From Streptomyces griseus (GTDB lineage: Bacteria; Actinomycetota; Actinomycetes; Streptomycetales; Streptomycetaceae): DNA of 64,000 bases. Under the pieces are notes generated by a model. That model ran no database searches, had not been told where the DNA came from, and saw only the letters and a list, made by a program, of their open reading frames with translations. The stretch is taken from contig NZ_MDKB01000002.1 of assembly GCF_001715295.1 (NCBI RefSeq), positions 1,137,522-1,201,521 on the forward strand, given 5' to 3'. Positions 57,401 through 64,000 of the stretch are shown piece after piece; the stretch's first letter is position 1; each line of letters starts with the position of its first letter. Made by a program: the position numbers and the translations under genes.

Positions 57401-57532
57401 AGAGGCTGTCGGGTGACCTCTGATCGGGTGGCCACGCCCCGGCACGCACGCTTCCGGCGTTGCCCGGATGCCCTGGAATCGCACGCACCATGCCGCGTCC
57501 ACTTTCCGATCGAAGGTCACCCGTCAGCCTCT
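57401..57532. repeat. Palindromic intergenic element 5
   Basis: A 132-bp element with 19-bp terminal inverted repeats differing at one position (AGAGGCTGTCGGGTGACCT and AGGTCACCCGTCAGCCTCT). On the minus strand its interior (GGTGCGTGCGAT, then CGCCGGAAGCG and GCGTGCCGG) matches element 4. It fills the gap between convergent genes and its last base is the first base of the afsK stop codon complement. Confidence 0.8.
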
Positions 57533-59913
57533 CAGGCCCGCGGCGCCCGGCTTCCCGTGCCCGTCCCCTTCAGCGCGTCCAGCGCGTACACGCACCGGTC
57601 CTTGCTGCACGCGTACACCACGCCCGCCCGGGCCACCGGGGAGCCGGTGATCTCGCCGCCCGTGGCGAGCTTCCAGCGGAGCTGGCCGCCCGCCGCGTCC
57701 AGGGTGTAGAGGACGTGGTCCGCCGAACCGAAGTGGACCCGGCCGTCGGCGACCACCGGGGCGCCCACCACCTCGCCGCCCGCCGCGAACCGCCACTTCG
57801 GTGTCCCGGTGACGGCGTCCAGCGTGTACAGCGCGCTTCCGCTGCCGACGTGCACGTTGCCCCCCGTGACGAGCACGGGCTCGATGGACTGGCGGGCCTC
57901 CGTCGCGATGCGCCAGCGGTCCTTGCCGGTCGACGCGTCCAGTGCGTACACGGTGCCCAGGTAGTCGGCGAGGTACACCCCTCCGCCCGTGACCGCGGGT
58001 CCCGGCGCGAAGGAGGGCGGGGAGAGGAAGACGGCCGGCGACTCGAAGTGCCAGCGCACCCGGCCCGAGACCGTGTCGACCGCCAGCACCCGGGTCCCCG
58101 CGGCGACGTACACGAAGCCGTCCTGCGCGGGAGCCACCCGCACCGGCACACCGCCGCACGAGGCGGCGTCGCCGATGGGGTACGACCACCGCTCGGCGCC
58201 CGTGCGCGCGTCGACCGCCCGCAGCCGGGCGCTCTGCCAGAGGTACACCGTGCCGTCGTGGATGACCGGCCCGGCCTCCGCGTTCTCGAAGTCCGTCTGG
58301 ACGCCCCCGGTCTCCCACAGCTTCTCACCGGTGGACGCCTCCCAGGCCTGGACGCCGCCGCCCCTCGTCGCCGTCAGGACGGTGCCGCGGTCGGCCTTGA
58401 GGGAGTACACCCAGGCATCGGTCTGCAGCCGCCACCGCTCCTCACCGGTCGCCGCGTCCAGCGCGTACAGCGACGGGCCGTCCGAGGCGTGGATCCGGCC
58501 GCCTTCCACGGCCATCGCCCAGGCGACGTCCCGGGTCTTGAACTGGCGCCGCCCGTTGCCGACGTCCAGGGCGTGGACCTCGAACGACGTCACGTACAGC
58601 AGGTCACCGACCACGACCGGGGTGCCCCACACGTCGTTCGACATGCGGAAGCGCCACGGGCGCCAGCGCTCGGGCCCGGCCGGCGGGGCCTCCGGGGGCG
58701 GGGTGGGCGCGGGCACCGGTGCGGTCGCGGTCCCCGGGCCGCCGGTCGCCCCCGGGGCGCGCACCCAGCCGGTGGCCGGGTCGGCGTGGGCCGCGGCCGG
58801 TCCGCGGACCTCCGCCGGGCGGGGCCCGGGGCCGATCGGCACCTGGGCGCCGGGCAGCCGTACGGGGCCGCCGCCGGCAGAGGGCGCGGGCGCGGTGCGG
58901 ACGTCGCCGCTGCCGCGCCACGCCCCGTCCGGGCCGGCGCTCCGCGCCGGTGGCCGCTGCGGAGGCGGCGGCACGGCCGCCGGCGCGGGGGCGGGGGCGG
59001 GGGCGGCCACGACGGCGCGGCCGCCGCCCCGGCGCTGCTCGATCATGGCGGTCGCGGGGGTGGGCAGCCAGGCGGACGCCGTACCGCTGTCGTCGCCACC
59101 CGAGGCGAACAGGTGCGGGGCCAGCTGGGCCTGGAGGTCGGCCGGGCTGGGCCGCCGGGTCGCGTCCATCTGCATACAGGACTCGATGAGCGGGCGCAGG
59201 TCCTCCGGCAGCCCCTCCGTGTCCGGACCCTCGCGCAGGAGCATGAAGACGGTCTCGACCGGGTTCGCCCCGTGGAAGGGCGCGTGCCCCGTCGCCGCGA
59301 AGACCAGCGTCGATCCCAGCGAGAAGATGTCGCTGGCCCCCGTCACGCTGCGCGAGTCGCGGGCCTGCTCGGGAGACATGTACGCGGGGGTACCCACCGC
59401 GACGTTCGTCATCGTCAGCCGGGTGTTGGAAACGCCCGACGCGATCCCGAAGTCGATCACCCGGGGCCCGTCCTCGACGACGAGCACGTTGGACGGCTTC
59501 AGGTCGCGGTGGACGAGTCCCGCCCCGTGGATCGACTGCAGGGCCTCGGCGATACCGGCGGCCAGCCACCGCACGGCCTGGGTCGGCATCGGCCCGCACT
59601 CGCTCACTATCTCCTCGAGCGAGGGGGCGGGGACGTAGGCGGTGGCCAGCCAGGGGACGGCCGCCCGGGGATCGGCGTCCACCACGGCAGCGGTGTAGAA
59701 CCCGCTGACCGCGCGCGCCGCCTCCACCTCCCGGGTGAAGCGGACCCGGAACAGCTGGTCCTCCGCCAGTTCCGTACGGACCGTCTTGATCGCCACCCGC
59801 CGGCCCGACGCCGACCGTGCGAGATAGACCAGCCCCATGCCGCCGGCCCCGAGCCGTCCCAGCACCTCGAACGGGCCGATCCGCCGCGGGTCATGCTGCG
59901 TCAGCTGCTCCAC
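57532..59913 (-). CDS. afsK: AfsK-type Ser/Thr protein kinase with beta-propeller domain
   Basis: A 793-residue kinase matching AfsK of S. coelicolor in size and layout. The N-terminal kinase domain (about 13-270) has [12 protein letters not shown], Lys43, Asp137 in HRDLKPSN and DFG at 154-156. Thr167 in the activation loop ([13 protein letters not shown]) aligns with the activating Thr168 reported for AfsK. A Pro/Ala-rich linker (290-440) leads to a PQQ-type beta-propeller with repeats such as [14 protein letters not shown] and [14 protein letters not shown]. It phosphorylates AfsR and, in S. coelicolor, affects tip growth. GTG 59913 follows GGAGG. No transmembrane helix. Confidence 0.93.
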   Translation of the reverse strand: MEQLTQHDPRRIGPFEVLGRLGAGGMGLVYLARSASGRRVAIKTVRTELAEDQLFRVRFTREVEAARAVSGFYTAAVVDADPRAAVPWLATAYVPAPSLEEIVSECGPMPTQAVRWLAAGIAEALQSIHGAGLVHRDLKPSNVLVVEDGPRVIDFGIASGVSNTRLTMTNVAVGTPAYMSPEQARDSRSVTGASDIFSLGSTLVFAATGHAPFHGANPVETVFMLLREGPDTEGLPEDLRPLIESCMQMDATRRPSPADLQAQLAPHLFASGGDDSGTASAWLPTPATAMIEQRRGGGRAVVAAPAPAPAPAAVPPPPQRPPARSAGPDGAWRGSGDVRTAPAPSAGGGPVRLPGAQVPIGPGPRPAEVRGPAAAHADPATGWVRAPGATGGPGTATAPVPAPTPPPEAPPAGPERWRPWRFRMSNDVWGTPVVVGDLLYVTSFEVHALDVGNGRRQFKTRDVAWAMAVEGGRIHASDGPSLYALDAATGEERWRLQTDAWVYSLKADRGTVLTATRGGGVQAWEASTGEKLWETGGVQTDFENAEAGPVIHDGTVYLWQSARLRAVDARTGAERWSYPIGDAASCGGVPVRVAPAQDGFVYVAAGTRVLAVDTVSGRVRWHFESPAVFLSPPSFAPGPAVTGGGVYLADYLGTVYALDASTGKDRWRIATEARQSIEPVLVTGGNVHVGSGSALYTLDAVTGTPKWRFAAGGEVVGAPVVADGRVHFGSADHVLYTLDAAGGQLRWKLATGGEITGSPVARAGVVYACSKDRCVYALDALKGTGTGSRAPRA

Positions 59914-60209
59914 TTGCCTGCCACCTCCCCGTACGGACCTCAGGAAACGAGGCCCGCGAAATCCCGCCCTGTGCAGCGTCTCACCACTGAGCACCACCTG
60001 GCGGCGCGCACCCTGATTGTTGCTGGCTCGGGGCCCGGTTGCGAACCCGGGGGCGGATCAGGGTGTCCTGTGGCACTCCACCCGTTTCAGGACAGGGGAC
60101 GAGAAGCCGGAGGCCGGCGCCGGGCCGCGGGTCTCCGGCGGTGGCACGACCACGGCCGAGGCACCTCGCCGCTTCGCCGGAGCGCCGGCCGGCCGGCACG
60201 GGCCGGTCG
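59914..60209. other. Upstream region of afsK
   Basis: About 296 bp between the VOC gene stop and the afsK start, both on the minus strand. It contains CCCGGTTGCGAACCCGGG-type short inverted repeats near 60030-60055. They resemble a tRNA T-arm superficially but have no tRNA body. The afsK promoter is expected here. Confidence 0.35.
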
Positions 60210-61007
60210 TCAGGGTCGCGGTCCGGCCGGCTGCAGCACCGCGAAGGCGGCACCCTGGTCGTCCTGGAGGACCGCCGTCCGCCCGTACGGGGTGTCCTGA
60301 GCCGGGGCCGAGATCCGGCCACCGAGGCGTACGGCGCTCTCGGCGGCCCGGGCGCAGTCGGCAACGGCGAAGTAGGTGAGGAAGTGGCTCGGCAGCATCG
60401 CGGGGACGGCATCCGTGAGGACGGCGCGCCCGAGGACCGCGGTGTCCGGGCCCGGCTCGGTGCCCGCCGGGGAGAACACGCGGAGGTCCGCCACCTCCCC
60501 GGCGCCGCCCGCGACCTCGTCCGGATCGGTGCCCCGGAAGCCGAACACCTCCTCGTAGAAGGCGTCCACCCGTTCCGGCTGCCGCGTGCGGACCTCGGTC
60601 CAGCAGAAGGCGCCGGGCTCGTACCGCTTCTCGAAACCGGCACGGTCGCCCGCCTGCCACAGGCCGAAGACCGCCCCGCCCGGATCGGCCACCTGCGCGA
60701 GGACGCCGGCCCGGCCGGCCCGCACCGGGTCGGTGATCACCTGGCCGCCCGCCTTCCTGACCAGCGCGACGGAGGCGAGGATGTCGTCGGTGGCGAAGTA
60801 GACGCCCCAGGCGGTCGGCATGCGTCCGTCCTGCTTCGCGGCGAGCGCGGCGACGAGCCGGCCGTCGCTGTACGCGTCCGCGAAGGGCATCCCGTCCTCG
60901 GCGCGGAAGGTCCAGCCGAAGAGCCCGCCGTAGAAGCGCTTCCCCGCTTCGAGGTCGGAGAGCTGCACGTCCACCCAGCACGGCACGGACTGCGCGAATG
61001 CGGCCAT
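60210..61007 (-). CDS. VOC-family protein with two glyoxalase-like domains
   Basis: A 265-residue protein formed of two VOC modules (about 1-120 and 130-262). Each begins with a strand followed by YGGLFGWTF- or YEEVFGFRG-type helices (DLEAGKRFYGGLFGWTF; RQPERVDAFYEEVFGFRG). The tandem arrangement is common in Streptomyces hydroxylase-linked proteins. Substrate unknown. It lies upstream of afsK on the same strand but the spacing argues against a tight operon. Confidence 0.85.
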   Translation of the reverse strand: MAAFAQSVPCWVDVQLSDLEAGKRFYGGLFGWTFRAEDGMPFADAYSDGRLVAALAAKQDGRMPTAWGVYFATDDILASVALVRKAGGQVITDPVRAGRAGVLAQVADPGGAVFGLWQAGDRAGFEKRYEPGAFCWTEVRTRQPERVDAFYEEVFGFRGTDPDEVAGGAGEVADLRVFSPAGTEPGPDTAVLGRAVLTDAVPAMLPSHFLTYFAVADCARAAESAVRLGGRISAPAQDTPYGRTAVLQDDQGAAFAVLQPAGPRP

Positions 61008-61382
61008 GGCCCGGGTCCTTCCGTCGCGGTGACGCCCGTCACACTCAACGTAGCGCCGGGCGTCACGGCCCGCGCCCCGAAAGCGCTCCCGGAGCCCGCG
61101 ACCGGCCGCAATAAATCGAACATCCGGTCACCGGTGAAGGCGGCAGTCCCACCGTGGACGCACGTTGTCCACCGACGTTATCCACAGGCTGTTGATAAAA
61201 TGATCGCATCGATCCGTTCCGTTCCGGGGTGCCTCCAGGAGGCTCCATGGCCACGCTGCGTTACCACCGTCGCCTCCGCGCCCGGCCGACGGAAATAGGC
61301 CTTTCGCCTTGTGCGGACTGGGGCGATCCCCATTTGCAGTCGGTCAGATCGCGCCTCGATCCCCCCTCGGTAAGCTGACGGC
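61008..61382. other. Divergent intergenic region with DnaA-box-like sequences
   Basis: About 375 bp between the VOC and TetR genes. TTGTCCACC (61165-61173) and TTATCCACA (61178-61186) lie in the same orientation 13 bp apart. The second is the classic DnaA box, the first is one base from the Streptomyces form TTGTCCACA. They are followed by an A+T-rich GTTGATAAAATGATCG. No ORF. Confidence 0.45.
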
Positions 61383-62030
61383 ATGACAGGACAAGTACGC
61401 ACCGTTGACGGCCGCGTGGCCGGTCGGCGAGGCCAGGCGACGCGGCAGAAGCTGCTCGACTGCCTCAGCGAGATGCTCAGCTCCTCGCCGTACCGGGACG
61501 TCAAAGTCATCGACGTGGCCCGCAAGGCGGGGACTTCGCCCGCGACGTTCTACCAGTACTTCCCCGACGTGGAGGGCGCCGTCCTCGAACTCGCCGAGGA
61601 GATGGCCAAGGAAGGCGCCGGGCTGACCGAACTGGTCGCCGGCCGCTCCTGGGCGGGCAAGGCCGGCCGCCAGAGCGCCGAGGAACTCGTCGACGGTTTC
61701 CTCGACTTCTGGCGGCGCCACGACGCGATCCTGCGCGTCGTCGACCTCGGCGCGGCCGAGGGCGACAAGCGGTTCTACAAGATCCGCATGAAGGTCCTGA
61801 CCTCCGTCACCAGCCCGCTGACGGAGTCGGTCAAGGAGCTCCAGGCGAAGGGCAGGGTCGACAAGGACGTCAGCCCCGCCGCCATGGCCGGCTCCCTCGT
61901 CGCGATGCTGGCGGCGGTCGCCTCGCACCAGAAGGGCTTCAGCACCTGGGGCGTGAAGCAGGCCGAACTCCGGCCGAACCTCGCGCTCCTGGTCCACCTC
62001 GGCATCACCGGCAGGAAGCCGGCCCGGTAG
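61383..62030 (+). CDS. TetR-family transcriptional regulator
   Basis: A 215-residue regulator. The DNA-binding domain has KVIDVARKAGTSPATFYQYF (about 40-59). The C-terminal ligand domain includes WRRHDAILRVVDLGAAEGDKRF and a terminal VASHQKGFSTWGVKQ helix. The long N-terminal extension before the first helix (GRVAGRRGQATRQKLL) is positively charged. ATG 61383 starts it. Target genes unknown; a stable terminator follows, so it is a single-gene transcript. Confidence 0.88.
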   Translation: MTGQVRTVDGRVAGRRGQATRQKLLDCLSEMLSSSPYRDVKVIDVARKAGTSPATFYQYFPDVEGAVLELAEEMAKEGAGLTELVAGRSWAGKAGRQSAEELVDGFLDFWRRHDAILRVVDLGAAEGDKRFYKIRMKVLTSVTSPLTESVKELQAKGRVDKDVSPAAMAGSLVAMLAAVASHQKGFSTWGVKQAELRPNLALLVHLGITGRKPAR

Positions 62031-62094
62031 GCGCCGGCCCGGAACCCCGCACCCGGCGCCGTACGTACACTCCGCAGCGCCCCCCGTCCTGTCT

Positions 62095-62132
62095 CACCGG
62101 CGGCGGACCACCCAGGTGGTCCGCCGCCGGTG
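62095..62132 (+). terminator. 18-bp terminator after the TetR gene
   Basis: A perfect 18-bp stem (62095-62112 with 62115-62132) around a CA centre lies 65 bases past the stop. One of the longest perfect hairpins in the window. Confidence 0.8.
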
Positions 62133-62209
62133 TCCGTGGCGCCCGGCCCGCCGGGCCGGGGAACGGGGCCGCCCGCCCGAGCCCGAGCCCGAGGAGCGAC
62201 AGTAGGACC

Positions 62210-62881
62210 ATGAGCGATGCACAGAAGGCCTTCCGCGACCTGCTCCACGCCCAGCGCGTCTGGGACGTCCCCCTCCCGCTCCCGCGGTTCGACACCTCCG
62301 CCGCTCCCGCCGACCCGCTCACCCTGTTCCACACCTGGTTCGCCGAGGCGGTGGCGGCCGGCCAGACGGAGCCGCACACCATGACACTGGCGACCACGGA
62401 CGCCGAGGGGCGGCCCGACGCGCGGACGGTGATCCTGCACGACGCCGACGAGCGCGGCTGGCACTTCGCCACGCACACCACGAGCGAGAAGGGCCGGCAG
62501 CTCGCCGCCCACCCGCACGCCGCCCTCGGCTTCTACTGGCCCGCCCAGGCCCGCCAGATCCGCGTGCGCGGCGCCGTCACTCCGGCGAGCCCGGCGGAGA
62601 GCCGGGCCGACCTGCACGCCCGGTCGGCCGGTGCGCTGGCCGCCGCACTGACCGGCAGGCAGAGCGAAGTGCTCCCGTCGCAGGAGGAGCTCGTACGGGC
62701 CTCCGAGGCCGCCTGGGAACGCGCGCGGGCCGAGCCGGACGCCGAGGTGGAGACCTGGACGCGCTACGTGGTCGAGCCGCGCGAGGTGGAGTTCTTCCAG
62801 GGCGACGCGCTGCGGCGGCACGTACGCCTGCGCTACCGCCGAGGCGGCACGGACTGGACGCGCGAGCTGCTCTGGCCGTAG
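62210..62881 (+). CDS. Pyridoxamine/pyridoxine 5'-phosphate oxidase-like flavoprotein
   Basis: A 223-residue protein of the PNPOx fold. It shows the FMN-binding split barrel with MTLATTDAEGRPDARTVILHDAD, the phosphate-binding THTTSEKGRQLAAHPHAALGFYWP and the dimer-forming C-terminal domain VEFFQGDALRRHVRLRYRR. The last part matches the PdxH C-terminal region (WQG-type loop replaced by FQG). It probably oxidises pyridoxamine or pyridoxine phosphate to pyridoxal phosphate; a different FMN/F420 function cannot be excluded. ATG 62210 follows an AGG-containing site. Confidence 0.83.
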   Translation: MSDAQKAFRDLLHAQRVWDVPLPLPRFDTSAAPADPLTLFHTWFAEAVAAGQTEPHTMTLATTDAEGRPDARTVILHDADERGWHFATHTTSEKGRQLAAHPHAALGFYWPAQARQIRVRGAVTPASPAESRADLHARSAGALAAALTGRQSEVLPSQEELVRASEAAWERARAEPDAEVETWTRYVVEPREVEFFQGDALRRHVRLRYRRGGTDWTRELLWP

Positions 62882-62953
62882 CACCACCACGGATTTACCC
62901 CGTTTCTACACGAAAGGGGCACTATGGGAGCAGGTGAGCTGCTGGAGGTACCC

Positions 62954-63862
62954 ATGGCACGAGCCCGTTCCCGTTACGCCCCCGACCACGGTCTGACCAC
63001 CCGCATGGTGAGCACGATGTTCTTCATCGGGCTGCTGTACGTGGTCCTGGTGGGCGTGCTCCTGGCCGTCCTGCGCGGCGCCTGGCCGCTCATCCTGATC
63101 GTCGCGGGCGGCCTCTTCGTCGCCCAGTTCTGGTTCAGCGACCGCATCGCCGCGTACGGCATGGGGGCCCGCGAGGTCACCCCGCAGGAGGCGCCCGAAC
63201 TGCACGGGGCGATCGACCGGATCTGCGCCCTGGCCGACATGCCCAAGCCCCGGGTGGCCGTCGCACGGAGCGACGTCCCGAACGCCTTCGCGACCGGGCG
63301 CAGCGAGAAGACCTCCCTCGTCTGCGCCACGACCGGACTCCTGCGCAGACTCGAACCCGACGAGCTCGAGGGCGTCCTCGCCCACGAGATGTCGCACGTC
63401 GCCCACCGGGACGTGGCCGTCATGACGATCGCGTCGTTCCTCGGCGTCCTCGCCGGCATCATCACCCGCGTCGCCCTGTGGGGCGGGTTCGCCCGCAGCA
63501 GGGGCAACGACCCGGCGGGCATCATCATCATGCTCATCCCGCTGATCAGCGCGGTCGTGTACGCCGTCAGCTTCCTGCTGACCCGGCTGCTCTCCCGCTA
63601 CCGCGAGCTGTCCGCCGACCGTACGGCCGCCCTGCTCACCGGCCGGCCCTCCTCGCTCGCCTCGGCCCTCACGAAGGTGAGCGGCCAGATGGCCAGGATC
63701 CCGACCGAGGACCTGCGGAAGGCGGAGCCGTACAACGCCTTCTACTTCGTGCCCGCCTTCTCCTCCAAGGAGAGCCTGGGCCGGCTGCTCTCCTCGCACC
63801 CGACGCTGGAACAGCGTCTGGATCAGCTGGCCCGGATCTCGGCCGGGCTCTCCCGTCCGTAA
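62954..63862 (+). CDS. htpX: Membrane zinc metalloprotease HtpX
   Basis: A 302-residue M48-family protease. Two N-terminal transmembrane helices (MFFIGLLYVVLVGVLLAVL and WPLILIVAGGLFVAQFW) precede the catalytic HEMSH (144-148), with two more helices following. The third zinc ligand is the Glu in YRELSADR. HtpX degrades misfolded membrane proteins under envelope stress. ATG 62954 is preferred (GGAGG just upstream, and the protein then begins MARARSRY like relatives). ATG 62924, also with a good site, would add ten residues. It is followed 9 bp later by a PspAB-like gene. Confidence 0.93.
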   Translation: MARARSRYAPDHGLTTRMVSTMFFIGLLYVVLVGVLLAVLRGAWPLILIVAGGLFVAQFWFSDRIAAYGMGAREVTPQEAPELHGAIDRICALADMPKPRVAVARSDVPNAFATGRSEKTSLVCATTGLLRRLEPDELEGVLAHEMSHVAHRDVAVMTIASFLGVLAGIITRVALWGGFARSRGNDPAGIIIMLIPLISAVVYAVSFLLTRLLSRYRELSADRTAALLTGRPSSLASALTKVSGQMARIPTEDLRKAEPYNAFYFVPAFSSKESLGRLLSSHPTLEQRLDQLARISAGLSRP

Positions 63863-63871
63863 GGAGCTCCT

Positions 63872-64000
63872 GTGGGCCTGCTCGACAGCATCCTGGGCCG
63901 CAGCAAGCCGGTACGCCCCGACCTCGACCAGCTCTTCGCCGTCCCCTCCGCCGCCCTCACCCTCCAGGCCGGCACCGGCTTCGCCCCGACCGGCCTGGGT
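63872..64000 (+). CDS. PspAB-like protein, N-terminal part (3' truncated)
   Basis: Only the first 43 codons are present, starting at GTG 63872 with AAGGAG upstream. They encode MGLLDSILGRSKPVRPDLDQ and continue LFAVPSAALTLQ. This matches the start of PspAB, an actinobacterial protein usually encoded next to htpX and linked to the phage-shock/envelope stress response. The 9-bp spacing suggests an htpX-pspAB operon. The identification rests on a short segment and context. Confidence 0.65.
   Translation, partial: MGLLDSILGRSKPVRPDLDQLFAVPSAALTLQAGTGFAPTGLG

Noticed and set aside
60030-60055. Possible tRNA T-arm (GGTTGCGAACC)
   Set aside because: Stem does not pair as a T-arm should and no acceptor, D or anticodon arms could be found.

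Overview
The window reads as chromosome from a Streptomyces-type actinomycete. G+C is very high with strong third-position bias, GTG starts are common, the NADH dehydrogenase operon has the 14-gene actinobacterial layout, menaquinone genes belong to the futalosine route, and the right half carries a recognisable afsK/afsR/afsS set. I saw no transposase, prophage, CRISPR array, rRNA or tRNA gene, but had no tool to search exhaustively.

Layout. 1-1259: the end of a sensor histidine kinase and its LuxR-type response regulator. 1716-4728: korAB, a ferredoxin-dependent 2-oxoacid oxidoreductase. 4775-10269: a divergent HxlR/quinone-reductase-like pair, a RarD-type permease, a remnant of an FAD monooxygenase, a VOC protein, a HAD hydrolase and a TetR regulator. 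10469-15141 (minus strand): an ABC exporter, a LolA-like anchored protein and a polyprenyl diphosphate synthase. 15452-20059: a CocE-type hydrolase, fumarylacetoacetase and a Uma2-type nuclease. 20089-22056: RecQ. 22198-38237 (minus strand): nuoA-N, tightly overlapped, preceded by a likely Rex operator and followed by a strong terminator. 39347-46289: NlpC/P60 cell-wall hydrolase, MptB-like mannosyltransferase, geranylgeranyl reductase, GNAT, menG, a small unknown ORF and a DUF3152 protein. 46378-51393 (minus strand): a degenerate amidohydrolase, mqnC, a Ser/Thr kinase and mqnA. 51679-59913: cold-shock protein, afsR, afsS, two small envelope proteins and afsK. 60210-64000: VOC protein, TetR, PdxH-like oxidase, HtpX and the start of a PspAB-like gene.

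How the genes fit together. Much of the window serves respiration: NDH-1 feeds electrons to menaquinone; mqnA, mqnC, menG, the polyprenyl synthase and the reductase contribute to making that quinone; KorAB reduces ferredoxin; and the Rex site would tie nuo transcription to the NADH/NAD+ ratio. The afs genes form the known kinase (AfsK), SARP activator (AfsR), small effector (AfsS) cascade controlling secondary metabolism. A PHO-box/AfsR-like direct repeat lies over the -35 position of afsS.

The least explained structure is a set of five intergenic palindromic elements of 121-181 bp (13858, 19002, 19179, 43771, 57401). They have different terminal inverted repeats but share internal sequence. 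Two sit side by side with CTAG at all three junctions.
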